This document shows, piece after piece, positions 46,094 through 54,267 of a DNA stretch of 64,000 bases. The DNA comes from an uncultured Mucilaginibacter sp. Lineage in GTDB: Bacteria; Bacteroidota; Bacteroidia; Sphingobacteriales; Sphingobacteriaceae. The stretch's first letter is position 1. The number at the start of each line of letters is the position of its first letter. Below the pieces are notes generated by a model. It saw only the letters and a program-made list of their open reading frames with translations, did no database searches and was not told where the DNA came from. A program made the translations under genes and the position numbers. The stretch lies in the NCBI RefSeq assembly GCF_946479965.1, contig NZ_CAMLHX010000017.1, forward strand, positions 1 to 64,000. The letters are read 5' to 3'.

Positions 46094-46448
46094 TGATTGA
46101 GTATGATTTTTCTAATGCGTTTTAATTGCGATGGGCAATACTAGTCGAATCAGTTTTCTTTGGATACACATGGGCTGAGCCTTATAATACACACGGCAAT
46201 ATACAAACACCGGTTAAGGTTTACAACCTGCGAACGGAAACGAAGCGCACGCTTTGAAAAATTATGGCATGGCGAATGAGCTTCAGAAATCACATTAAAA
46301 TCAGACTCTTCGGTCCACCCGGATATTTATTATATTAGACCTGGCAAATCACGTCGTCGAATCAAATCTTTTCTGCAAAATCACCCTAAAGTATGACTAA
46401 TAATACAGTCTATTAATTCAATTTTGACGATGATTTAAACCTAAAGCA
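46094..46448. other. Intergenic region, possible gene remnant
   Basis: 355 bases. One plus-strand frame (46126-46257) is open for 43 codons without a convincing start and reads like coding sequence (WAEPYNTHGNIQTPVKVYNL). I do not recognise it; it may be the decayed end of a lost gene. No promoter or repeat is clear. Confidence 0.4.
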
Positions 46449-46967
46449 ATGAAAAAGATAGTTTGGATTTACGGGGTAATAGTAGGTGCTGTAAGCGTAT
46501 CATGGGGCGTTATAAGCGAAGGGCTAATAAACGACAGCTTAAGCCTGACTACCCGGATGATATTGGGATATGCCACTATGATAGTAGCATTCTCGCTCAT
46601 TTTTGTCGCTGTTAAAAATTATCGCGATACACAGAATAACGGGCATATTACCTTTGGTAAAGCGTTGGGCATTGGTCTGTTGATAACACTTATCGCGTCT
46701 ACCCTGTATGTGGTGGTTTGGGAGATTGACTTTAGATATTTTGTGCCCGATTTTGGCGACAAATACCAGGCCCAAGCAATTGCTGAAATGAAACAAAGCA
46801 AGTTAAGTGCCGCCGAAATACATAAGCAATCGGCTGAAATGGCCGAAACTTTTGAGAAGTACGAAAAAAACGTGGCTTTCAGAGCGATGTTCACTTATTT
46901 AGAGGTGACACCTGTAGGTATTATGATGTCATTGTTAGCTGCATTGATTGTTAGGAAAAAAAACTAA
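46449..46967 (+). CDS. DUF4199 family membrane protein
   Basis: 172 residues with four membrane segments: about residues 5-25, 38-58, 72-95 and 150-168. A charged helical stretch (QAIAEMKQSKLSAAEIHKQSAEMAETFEKYEK) separates the last two. This layout and the TFGKALGIGLLITLIAS segment match DUF4199, a Bacteroidota-specific family of unknown function. Followed 35 bases later by a VOC gene. Confidence 0.85.
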   Translation: MKKIVWIYGVIVGAVSVSWGVISEGLINDSLSLTTRMILGYATMIVAFSLIFVAVKNYRDTQNNGHITFGKALGIGLLITLIASTLYVVVWEIDFRYFVPDFGDKYQAQAIAEMKQSKLSAAEIHKQSAEMAETFEKYEKNVAFRAMFTYLEVTPVGIMMSLLAALIVRKKN

Positions 46968-47002
46968 CCGAATAAGTAAACGTATAAATAAACTGATTAT
47001 AT

Positions 47003-47383
47003 ATGAAAAAAGTAACAGGGCTGGGTGGCGTATTTTTTAAAGCAAACGATCCTAAAACGATGAACGAGTGGTATGCTAAAAACCTGGGATTGCCTGTAAG
47101 CAAGTATGGAACAACATTTGAATGGCGGGAAGCTGAAGATCCATCCAAAAAAGGCTCTACCACCTGGGCCGCCTTTGCTGCCGACAGTAAATATTTTGAT
47201 CCGTCTACCAAGCCTTTCATGATCAATTACCGGGTTGAAAACCTAGTAGAATTGGTGGAAGAACTTAAAAAAGACAACGTAACAATAGTTGACGAAATTG
47301 CCGTGTATGACTATGGCAAATTTGTACACATACTAGATCCGGAAGGCAATATAATAGAGCTTTGGGAGCCGGTTGACGAATAG
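47003..47383 (+). CDS. VOC family protein
   Basis: 126 residues, a single glyoxalase-fold module: GLGGVFFKANDPKTMNEWYAKNLGLPV, then MINYRVENLVELVEELKKDNVTIVDEI, ending FVHILDPEGNIIELWEP with the conserved metal-site Glu. No signal peptide. Possibly co-transcribed with the DUF4199 gene. Fourth VOC gene of the window. Confidence 0.87.
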   Translation: MKKVTGLGGVFFKANDPKTMNEWYAKNLGLPVSKYGTTFEWREAEDPSKKGSTTWAAFAADSKYFDPSTKPFMINYRVENLVELVEELKKDNVTIVDEIAVYDYGKFVHILDPEGNIIELWEPVDE

Positions 47384-47387
47384 AGCC

Positions 47388-47419
47388 ATATTCAAATGAG
47401 CAGGTGCTTATTTGAATAT
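47388..47419. terminator. Bidirectional terminator hairpin between VOC and ligD
   Basis: A 15-bp stem with one G-U pair (ATATTCAAATGAGCA / TGCTTATTTGAATAT) and a two-base loop lies between convergent genes and overlaps the last codons of ligD. No strong T run follows on either strand. Confidence 0.55.
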
Positions 47420-49492
47420 CGTTCGCGCTTTATTAATGGTAGTTTCCAGATCGATACCTTCGCCCAAAACACCTTTAAATAGGTCGCCGGTTTCTTTCAA
47501 GCGGTCAAGCGAATTGCGGATGTTAAAGTCGCGCATTTTTAAGCCGGATTTAACTTCATGCCAGGCCAATGGCATGGAAACCGTAGCCCCGGGTTTTGGC
47601 CTTAATGAATAAGGAGCGGCGATGGTAGCTCCCGGTCGGTTCTGCAAAAAGTCGAGGTACATTTTGCCTTTGCGCTTGTTTATCATACGTTCAATACTGG
47701 TAAAATCGGGCATTTGTTTATGCACTAATTGAACTACCATCTTAGCAAACAACTGCGATTGATCATAAGTATACTTTGCGCCAAGTGGGATATAAATATG
47801 TATCCCGGTTGAGCCGGATGTTTTGGGATAGCTAGGCACTTCAATAGCATCCAGAACTTTTTTAACCTCCTGCGCGGCTAGTATTACCTGGTCAAATGTG
47901 TTTTTGTCGGGATCAAGATCTATCACACAAAAGTCCGGATTATCCGACGATTGCACCCGACTAAACCAGGGATTCATTTCAATACAGCCCAATGATGCCA
48001 TCCAAAGCAAGCTGTCTTCATCGCTGCCAACCAGGTATTCTTTATGTTCACCTTCGCCGGTAATATGTGGCATGGTCTGCGCCCACTCAGGCGCTTTATC
48101 GGCAACATTTTTTTGATAAAAGCTTGGCCCGTGGATGCCGTTGGGAAAACGGTTAAGCGACATAGGGCGATCCTTAAGATAGGGAACGATATATGGTGCC
48201 ACCTGATAGTAGTAGTTGAACATATCGCGTTTGGTAACACCATCTTCGGGCCAATACACTTTACTCAGATGACTAAATTTAAGCATATGTCCGTTTACCG
48301 GACGTTCCTGCGTTTCTTCTTTAGGATTAAGTAAAGTACGCCTTACATGTTTAGGTGGTTCAATGGGTGGGTGCAAGGTTTTTTCTGCTTGTTCATCAGC
48401 AGCCTGGACTGTTTCGGTCGCGTCGTTTGGCGTTTCTAATACAACATCGTCGGCGTCTTTGTCGGTACGAAGACCTTTAAATGAGGCCTGCCGCACTTTG
48501 CCATCGCTGGTCATTTCGGCAAAGTTTATTTCGCAAACCAGTTCGGGTTTTAGCCAGGTCGCTTTTGCACCTAATCGCTTCGGCCGGAAACGTGATGGTT
48601 CATCAACATCGGGCTCAATTTCAAAAGGGCAATCGGGGATAATTAGCGGCTTAAATTTTTCCATCAGTTCCTTTTGCAACTTATCGCCCCAACCGGTACC
48701 TACTTTGCCCATGTATTTAAAAACACCATTTTTATAAACACCTATGGTAAGTGCGCTAAATGGTTTTGATGTGCCTTCGTTTTTGGTGAATCCTCCTATT
48801 ACAACCTCTTGCCGACGTTGTACTTTAATTTTCAACCACTCCTTTGATCGCAGGTCTGAGGTGTAAACGCTACTGGCTTTTTTTGCGATAATGCCTTCAA
48901 GCCCCATGCGTTCTGCGGCATCAAAAAACTCAATGCCACGCGCCTCAAATACCATGCTTTGGCGTAGGCGGTCATCATTTTTTGGGAGCACGTGGCTTAA
49001 AATGGTTTGCCGCTCTTTAAGGGTAAGGTTCATCAGGTTTTTGCCTTCGTACCATAAAATATCAAATACATAATATACCAGTTCGCCGTCTGCTTCGCTT
49101 CGCCAATTTTGTATGCCGCTAAAATCTGAGATGCCTTTACTATTGAGCACTAATATTTCGCCGTCTAATACGGCGTTATGTCCCCATTGGCCTAATAACT
49201 TATTGATAGGGTAAAACTGATCGAATAAGAGATTATTGCGTGAAATAAGCTTTACCTCATCTTTACTTACATGGGCAACCGCACGGTATCCATCCCACTT
49301 AATTTCATATACCCAGCCGGGGTCGTCAAAAGGCTCGTCAACCAGCGTAGCTTTCATGGGCTTAACTTTCGCCGGCATTGCAGATTTAGGCGCTGCTTTT
49401 AAAAGTTGCTCAGCTTCTGCCGCCTTGTCGGGCATTGTTGTTTGCCCTTGTTCGGCTTTCTCAATTTTCTTTTCAAGCGTCTTTGTTGCCAT
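47408..49492 (-). CDS. ligD: DNA ligase D (ligase and polymerase domains only)
   Basis: 694 residues. After a Lys/Ala-rich N-terminal extension (1-45), the ATP-dependent ligase domain carries the nucleophile Lys65 in YEIKWDGYR, and LDGEILVL, EGIIAKK and WLKIKVQRRQE motifs (about 45-340). A low-complexity linker (about 345-395) leads to an archaeo-eukaryotic primase-type polymerase (about 400-694) with FCVIDLDPD and SGSTGIHIYIPL. The phosphoesterase domain usual in bacterial LigD is missing. Works in non-homologous end joining with Ku, which is not in the window. Downstream of a small Lys-rich gene on the same strand. Confidence 0.92.
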   Translation of the reverse strand: MATKTLEKKIEKAEQGQTTMPDKAAEAEQLLKAAPKSAMPAKVKPMKATLVDEPFDDPGWVYEIKWDGYRAVAHVSKDEVKLISRNNLLFDQFYPINKLLGQWGHNAVLDGEILVLNSKGISDFSGIQNWRSEADGELVYYVFDILWYEGKNLMNLTLKERQTILSHVLPKNDDRLRQSMVFEARGIEFFDAAERMGLEGIIAKKASSVYTSDLRSKEWLKIKVQRRQEVVIGGFTKNEGTSKPFSALTIGVYKNGVFKYMGKVGTGWGDKLQKELMEKFKPLIIPDCPFEIEPDVDEPSRFRPKRLGAKATWLKPELVCEINFAEMTSDGKVRQASFKGLRTDKDADDVVLETPNDATETVQAADEQAEKTLHPPIEPPKHVRRTLLNPKEETQERPVNGHMLKFSHLSKVYWPEDGVTKRDMFNYYYQVAPYIVPYLKDRPMSLNRFPNGIHGPSFYQKNVADKAPEWAQTMPHITGEGEHKEYLVGSDEDSLLWMASLGCIEMNPWFSRVQSSDNPDFCVIDLDPDKNTFDQVILAAQEVKKVLDAIEVPSYPKTSGSTGIHIYIPLGAKYTYDQSQLFAKMVVQLVHKQMPDFTSIERMINKRKGKMYLDFLQNRPGATIAAPYSLRPKPGATVSMPLAWHEVKSGLKMRDFNIRNSLDRLKETGDLFKGVLGEGIDLETTINKARTIFK

Positions 49493-49511
49493 AGCAGTAG
49501 TATTAGACGGC

Positions 49512-49531
49512 GAAGCCCCTTGCGGGGCTTC
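49512..49531 (-). promoter_or_regulatory. GC-rich hairpin between the small Lys-rich gene and ligD
   Basis: GAAGCCCC and GGGGCTTC flank a TTGC loop, three bases after the small gene's stop. No T run follows on the minus strand, so it may be an mRNA-stability or attenuating element rather than a full terminator. Confidence 0.5.
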
Positions 49532-49533
49532 AG

Positions 49534-49707
49534 CTAATTTTGCTTTTTTAGTTCTTTTTCTACCTCAGACCGTTTATTACTTCCGGCCTCTTTTTTTGCG
49601 GCCGATACCGCTTTTGCCGAGGTGTCTGTTTTTCTTGCCTCGTAACCTAATTCATGTGGCTGTTCAGATACTGAACGTCTTTCCACTTTCGTTCCTCTTG
49701 TTGCCAT
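49534..49707 (-). CDS. Small Lys-rich protein upstream of ligD
   Basis: 57 residues from ATG at 49707; the longer frame to 49776 adds an AT-rich stretch with no coding look. Highly charged and Ala/Lys-rich (HELGYEARKTDTSAKAVSAAKKEAG, SNKRSEVEKELKKQN), probably soluble and perhaps nucleic-acid binding. I recognise no family. It lies 41 bases before ligD on the same strand. Confidence 0.6.
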   Translation of the reverse strand: MATRGTKVERRSVSEQPHELGYEARKTDTSAKAVSAAKKEAGSNKRSEVEKELKKQN

Positions 49708-49791
49708 AAGTAGTATTTTGTATTGATTAAATAACTTAATTAAAAGATATTTTGTTTGGATGCATGTTTTGCGCATCGCTCAAAAGCTGAT

Positions 49792-50373
49792 TTACTTATT
49801 GCTTTTCTGGATCTTCGTTACCTCTTCCAGATGATGTTGTACAACCGGAGCTGTCTTTTTAGCAAACGCTTTAAGGTCGGCATCTTGCCCGCCATTTGCC
49901 TCTGTATTCATTATGCCCAGCGTTTTATGATGATCATCGATCATCACTTTTATGTAAGCCTTATCAAAATCTTTTCCGCTGAGTTTGCTTAGACTATCAC
50001 TTTTTGCCTGGTGTTCTGCGTCAAGACCGGTGGGTAAGGTCAGGTTCTTCTTTTGGGCAATACCTTTCAGCTCTTCATTTGCCGCGCCGTGGTCCTTTAC
50101 CATCATATTACCGAAATCCTTTACCGCGGCACTGACGCCTTTCGATATAGCCATTTTGCCTAAAGTTACTTCTGCTAGGCCACCAACAGCGGCTTTATTG
50201 GCAAATGCGGTGTCGGTTGCCATAGGCGTCGATGAATCTAATTGGGTGGCAGCGGGAGTATTATCAGACAGCAGCTCTGTGCTATCAGCACCTTTGTCTG
50301 CTTCGCTGCCCGAGCAAGCCTGTAATAAAGAAACAGCAATTACAGGAACAATGAGATAAGTTAATTTTTTCAT
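49792..50373 (-). CDS. DUF4142 family lipoprotein
   Basis: 193 residues. Lipobox SLLQAC (Cys about 20), a low-complexity Ser/Thr/Asp linker to residue 55, then the ferritin-like helical DUF4142 domain (LAEVTLGKMAISKGVSAAVKDFGNMMVKDHGAANEELKGIA, AYIKVMIDDHHKTLGIMNTEA). His-containing helices are typical of the family, often stress-induced, with unknown biochemical role. A perfect inverted repeat lies right at its start. Confidence 0.92.
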   Translation of the reverse strand: MKKLTYLIVPVIAVSLLQACSGSEADKGADSTELLSDNTPAATQLDSSTPMATDTAFANKAAVGGLAEVTLGKMAISKGVSAAVKDFGNMMVKDHGAANEELKGIAQKKNLTLPTGLDAEHQAKSDSLSKLSGKDFDKAYIKVMIDDHHKTLGIMNTEANGGQDADLKAFAKKTAPVVQHHLEEVTKIQKSNK

Positions 50374-50375
50374 AT

Positions 50376-50397
50376 GTATTTGTTTTTAAACAAATAC
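50376..50397. promoter_or_regulatory. Inverted repeat upstream of the DUF4142 gene
   Basis: GTATTTGTT (50376-50384) is perfectly inverted by AACAAATAC (50389-50397) with a 4-base centre, three bases before the start codon. It could be an operator or a leader hairpin. Confidence 0.45.
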
Positions 50398-50543
50398 AGT
50401 ACGCCTAAGTGAATGTTTCGGATATGGCAACACATAACGAAAAACAGGTAATTACCACATATAAAGAGGTATTTATACCCAGCAAAGAACTGTTTTAAGA
50501 AATGGGTTTATTGGCCATACTCTATTTTTATGCGATAATGATA

Positions 50544-51557
50544 TCAAAGACAATATTTCTTAAGCAACTCGTCTACAACCGGAGTACTTCCTAAAGATCT
50601 TACTTTATTCCAATCTAAGCACGCGCCATCTTTATTACCCAACATAAGTTTACACAAGCCACGTTTACAAAGATTGTCTTTATCATTTGGGGTATTGACC
50701 AAAGCTTTGTCAAAATAAAATAAAGCCAATTCATAGTCACTTGAATTGTAGGCATCGTTTGCCTTTTGTGCATCAAAAACAGCTGGTATTGCAGTGGCGG
50801 AAGTAGAATAGCCCAAATTCACCAACATCTTTACTGATACCGGTTGGCCCTGAAGTATAGCAGGTTTCCAGTTTTTACGCTGCTGATTGAAAACTTTAAC
50901 AAACAAACTGTTAAACTTATCATCAATACCTTCAAGAATCCGCACACTATCGGCAAGACCGGTCTTAGAAACAATAAAACTCGCTGACAAGCTACCCGCA
51001 CGATTGTTCATACTAATTCCCTTGCGAATGCCATTATACATTATCTGCTGAAAACTGTTCCCGTTATAGCTAGCATAAATCTTGCGGCTTTGCTTATAAA
51101 TAGTGTCCTTGCCCTTGATAGAAATGATATCGTCGGCACTTAAGGGTATACTGTTCTGGAACGTAGTTTCCGGTACAAAGTAGAACTTCAAAGCGTCAGC
51201 ATCGTCAAATCCGGTAAGGCCGGCTTGCAACAATACTAAGGTGTCTTTTAGTGCCTCAATGCGATAGCTATTCACATAACCTCCCTCAGGCGATTTAATA
51301 GTCAGAACGTTACTATTAAGTTCAAATAGTTGATCTGATCCATTTTCAAAGTAGGCTGTCCCGATATTTAAATGATCGGGCTGGGAAAACTTATATTTAA
51401 TATATAAGTATTTAAGCGGGTGTGTATCGGGTAAGCTTGCGCCATTCGGATAAGTTACCTGCGATGTAACCCAGGTATTAAAAATGTTTTTAGAAGAGTT
51501 TTGAGCATGGGCGCTGCCGATAAAGAATGTCAGCGCAATAATACAGATAGCTTTCAT
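50544..51557 (-). CDS. Exported protein with TonB_C-like and TPR regions
   Basis: 337 residues, signal peptide ending near GSAHAQ. The middle (about 190-255) reads like a TonB C-terminal domain (SLSASFIVSKTGLADSVRILEGI, WKPAILQGQPVSVKMLVNLGYS). The C-terminal ~80 residues look like TPR repeats (NDAYNSSDYELALFYFDKALVNTPNDKDNLCKRGLCKLMLGNKDGA). No membrane anchor apart from the signal. The N-terminal 170 residues are not recognised. It stands alone and its role is unknown. Confidence 0.7.
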   Translation of the reverse strand: MKAICIIALTFFIGSAHAQNSSKNIFNTWVTSQVTYPNGASLPDTHPLKYLYIKYKFSQPDHLNIGTAYFENGSDQLFELNSNVLTIKSPEGGYVNSYRIEALKDTLVLLQAGLTGFDDADALKFYFVPETTFQNSIPLSADDIISIKGKDTIYKQSRKIYASYNGNSFQQIMYNGIRKGISMNNRAGSLSASFIVSKTGLADSVRILEGIDDKFNSLFVKVFNQQRKNWKPAILQGQPVSVKMLVNLGYSTSATAIPAVFDAQKANDAYNSSDYELALFYFDKALVNTPNDKDNLCKRGLCKLMLGNKDGACLDWNKVRSLGSTPVVDELLKKYCL

Positions 51558-51632
51558 CGTGAAATGGTAAGTATCTAAAGTTAATCAACCTGACAGATAA
51601 AATCAAACAATAAGCACGAGCATTAGCCAACC

Positions 51633-51932
51633 TTAAAACAACTGGGTGGCTAAAATTACCTCTCGGTTTTGCAACACAGGGATGATTTGGCCGAGCGCTA
51701 TGGTTTGAAAATGTTCAGACGCCCGGTGAGCCGCCACAGCCGCTTCATCTATATAAGCTTCGTACAACATCAATGTATTTGGCTCTATGTTACTTTGGTG
51801 AATGGTATAAAAAAGGTTTCCTTCTTCTTGCCGGGTTTTGTCTACCAGCTCCGTAAACAGATTTAATACTTTGTCAAGTTCACCGTCTTTTACCTGCCAT
51901 TTGGCAAATACTGTAATTGGTTTCTGCACCAT
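51633..51932 (-). CDS. Putative quinol monooxygenase, ABM domain
   Basis: 99 residues, a single antibiotic-biosynthesis-monooxygenase ferredoxin-like fold: ITVFAKWQVKDGELDKVLNLFTELVDKTRQEEGNLFYTIHQS, then TLMLYEAYIDEAAVAAHRASEHFQTI. Similar in size to YgiN-type quinol monooxygenases. Cytosolic, monocistronic. Confidence 0.88.
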   Translation of the reverse strand: MVQKPITVFAKWQVKDGELDKVLNLFTELVDKTRQEEGNLFYTIHQSNIEPNTLMLYEAYIDEAAVAAHRASEHFQTIALGQIIPVLQNREVILATQLF

Positions 51933-51999
51933 TTATTTTGAGTTAGAAGCCGCAATATAATTATAGCGCGGCTTCTCTCCTAAAAATGTAATAGCAATA

Positions 52000-52464
52000 T
52001 TAAGCGTGCTCACGCAAGTCTTCATTTAGTAGTGCCTCAAAGCGCTTTAAGATCTTTGTCTTCCAGCCGCTACCCATAAACAGGCTAGCCACATAGTTGC
52101 CGAAGCCTTTAAAGCCGGTTTGGGCCAACAATAGTTCGGTGCCGCCGTTTTTGGCTTGTAGTGTCCATGTTAACAGGGTGTCTAAAGTGACAACACCTGG
52201 TGCCGGGCCACCGCGCCACGTGTAAACCAGTTTTTGCATTGGGGCAACTTCCAGCACCTCACAGTAAACTATACCGTCAAAGTTCATTTTGGGTAATGGT
52301 TTGGTATGGAAATTAAACCGATGCCCAACCACCGGTTTAAAATCGTTATCCATCAACCATTGGCTTATCATGTCCTTATTCGTAAGGCAGAACCAAACTT
52401 TTTCCGGCGCATGCGGCAGGAACCATTTAATTCGGATATCACGTTGTATCATTGTTTTTGTCAA
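52000..52464 (-). CDS. SRPBCC (AHSA1-like) protein, distal copy
   Basis: 154 residues with the START-like fold of the AHSA1 family: IKWFLPHAPEKVWFCLTNKDMISQWLMDNDFKPVVGHRFNFH, ending TELLLAQTGFKGFGNYVASLFMGSGWKTKILKRFEALL. Paralogous to the gene at 53637. Starts one base after the DUF2911 gene and is the last of the four-gene operon. Ligand unknown. Confidence 0.88.
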   Translation of the reverse strand: MTKTMIQRDIRIKWFLPHAPEKVWFCLTNKDMISQWLMDNDFKPVVGHRFNFHTKPLPKMNFDGIVYCEVLEVAPMQKLVYTWRGGPAPGVVTLDTLLTWTLQAKNGGTELLLAQTGFKGFGNYVASLFMGSGWKTKILKRFEALLNEDLREHA

Positions 52465-52465
52465 T

Positions 52466-53326
52466 TTAGTTTGCGCTTGCCGCAGTTAAAACTTCTTTAT
52501 TCATACGTACGTACTCTTGGTTGTTTTGAGCTAAAGCTAATTTAAGCCCTTCGTTGGCCGCAGCTATTGCGGCTTTTTTATCCCCTGCTTTTAGCTGTAT
52601 TTTGGCCAGCCAGTATTTTACATTAAATGCCTGTGGCTGTGCTTTATTTTGCTCCTGTATCCAGGCGAGCGCTTTGTTGTTATCAAGGCCATGGTTGTAA
52701 TACCAAATAGCCGACATATAATAGGGCTTGTTTTCGCCTTTCATCGCGTCGGCAATATTGGCCACTATACGTTTAATTACATTGGTTTTTAGGTGAAGAT
52801 CAATGCCGGTATTTTCCCATTGTATCTGCATTACGCAATCTTCTTCCTTAACGTTGGCAAACTGTATAGTTAGTGTTTCAATTTTATTAGCCAGCTTGGT
52901 TGGCTTTACTTTAAAACGCAGCAGATCTTGTTTTTCATTATAAGCATACGCGCCCCATTGCTGAACCTCTTTATTAAAAATAATGGTCCACTCACTAGCA
53001 CCCGGTATACTGAATAGCGAGTAGGAGCCAGGTGTAATGGCATGGCCTTCTACCCAAACTGTATCTGTTAAGGTAATTGCTGTAGCATTATTAGCGCCGG
53101 TACGCCACACGGTTCCGTATGGTTCAAGGCCGCCAAATACTTTCCGGCCCTTTGTATTTGGGCGGTAATACTTTACAGAAATGGTGCCTAGCCCAAAATC
53201 CTGCTCAATGCGTTGGCCCGGGCTTGCTGCGGGTATTTTAAATTTTAGCTCCTGAGCGGCAGCGCTGTTAAGCAGCAGGCTTGTAAGGGTTGCAATTAGC
53301 AACGCGGATATTTTAATAGCTTTCAT
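52466..53326 (-). CDS. Exported DUF2911 protein
   Basis: 286 residues. Signal peptide ends near NSAAAQ. The DUF2911 domain (about 25-175) shows SPGQRIEQDFGLGTISVKYYRPNTKGRKVFGGLEPYGTVWRTGANNATAIT and PGSYSLFSIPGASEWTIIFNKEVQQWGAYAYNEKQDLLRF. A helical TPR-like C-terminus follows (NNKALAWIQEQNKAQPQAFNVKYWLAKIQLKAGDKKAAIAAANEG). Function of the domain is unknown. Six bases after the ArsR gene. Confidence 0.92.
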   Translation of the reverse strand: MKAIKISALLIATLTSLLLNSAAAQELKFKIPAASPGQRIEQDFGLGTISVKYYRPNTKGRKVFGGLEPYGTVWRTGANNATAITLTDTVWVEGHAITPGSYSLFSIPGASEWTIIFNKEVQQWGAYAYNEKQDLLRFKVKPTKLANKIETLTIQFANVKEEDCVMQIQWENTGIDLHLKTNVIKRIVANIADAMKGENKPYYMSAIWYYNHGLDNNKALAWIQEQNKAQPQAFNVKYWLAKIQLKAGDKKAAIAAANEGLKLALAQNNQEYVRMNKEVLTAASAN

Positions 53327-53332
53327 AAAATT

Positions 53333-53656
53333 TTAATTGGGTAATTTTTTATTTAATAAGTTTTCCAAATTCTTCAATTTCGATGCCCAGAACTGATCAA
53401 AGTAGGTGAGCCAGGCCTGCAGCTCTTCAAAGCCGTCTTTTTTTAATGTGCAATACCGCTCGCGGCCAACGTCCTCAATAGCGATAAACCCTGCAGTATG
53501 TAATATTTTAACATGTTTGGAAACCGCCGGTCTGCTCATATCAAAGTTATCGGCCAGGTTGTTAATGGTCAAACTGTCCTGCGATAACAGCATCAGCATT
53601 TTGCGCCTGCTGGGGTCGCCTATCACCTGGAAAGCATCAAGCGTTGGTATGGCCAT
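53333..53656 (-). CDS. ArsR family winged-helix regulator
   Basis: 107 residues: AFQVIGDPSRRKMLMLLSQDSLTINNLADNFDMSRPAVSKHVKILHTAGFIAIEDVGRERYCTLKKDGFEELQAWL. This is the ArsR subtype paired with SRPBCC proteins, lacking metal-binding cysteines. Its start overlaps the SRPBCC gene upstream by 20 bases, so it is second in the operon, a reversal of the usual ArsR-first order. Confidence 0.93.
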   Translation of the reverse strand: MAIPTLDAFQVIGDPSRRKMLMLLSQDSLTINNLADNFDMSRPAVSKHVKILHTAGFIAIEDVGRERYCTLKKDGFEELQAWLTYFDQFWASKLKNLENLLNKKLPN

Positions 53657-54089
53657 GTTGTGCAGCTTTTAACAGGTTATCAATTTTTTGCAGTTTCTCC
53701 ACCCAACCATGCATCAGGCCGTTGTAGAAATCAAGATTTTCTTCTTTTGCAAACCCCCGATGATCTAAAAACACCTCTGTTCCATTATTTTTCGGCTGCA
53801 GATCCCATGTCACTACTGATTCTAATGTGATCTTGCCCTCGCCCGGGCCACTTTGCCAAGAGTAGACCAGCTTTTTAAGGGGGTCTATCTCCAAAACCTT
53901 GCAGTGAAAAATGCCATCGAAATCAAGGCTCGCTATCGGGCCCGTCCTGAATTGGAAATCATGCCCAACAACGGGTTGAAAATCATTCTTCATGAGCCAT
54001 TGTGCCATCAGCTCAGATGTTGTTAAATATTCCCAAACCATCTCAATCGGATGCGAGAAAAAATACTGGTGTTTAATAACTTTTGACAT
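53637..54089 (-). CDS. SRPBCC (AHSA1-like) protein, first gene of the ArsR operon
   Basis: 150 residues: KHQYFFSHPIEMVWEYLTTSELMAQWLMKNDFQPVVGHDFQF, LVYSWQSGPGEGKITLESVVTWDLQPKNNGTEVFLDHRGF. Close paralogue of the distal copy at 52000 (shared QWLM-NDF-PVVGH). Preceded by a good promoter with inverted repeats. Cytosolic; ligand unknown. Confidence 0.9.
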   Translation of the reverse strand: MSKVIKHQYFFSHPIEMVWEYLTTSELMAQWLMKNDFQPVVGHDFQFRTGPIASLDFDGIFHCKVLEIDPLKKLVYSWQSGPGEGKITLESVVTWDLQPKNNGTEVFLDHRGFAKEENLDFYNGLMHGWVEKLQKIDNLLKAAQHGHTNA

Positions 54090-54103
54090 AATGCGTAGCT
54101 TTT

Positions 54104-54143
54104 AAGTTACCCAAATGTATAAGTAACTTCTGGGTTACGCAAA
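54104..54143 (-). promoter_or_regulatory. Promoter and candidate ArsR operator of the SRPBCC-ArsR operon
   Basis: On the minus strand, TTTG (54143-54140), a 20-base spacer and TACATTTG (54119-54112) fit the Bacteroidota consensus. The inverted repeat AAGTTAC-N12-GTAACTT (54104-54129) spans the -7 element, and a third GTAAC half-site lies in the spacer. The layout suggests autorepression by the ArsR protein. Confidence 0.7.
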
Positions 54144-54267
54144 TTTATTTTGAAATATTTTTAAATAAATTGATTTATGGTATCAACCTATGCTACTTTA
54201 ACCCGTTCTACTGTGTAGAATTAAATGAAATATTGTGTAATTTGGTGATGCCTTTATAGTCCTCTAA

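Noticed and set aside
46126..46257. 43-codon open frame with coding-like composition
   Set aside because: No credible start or ribosome site and no recognised family; kept as a possible remnant only.
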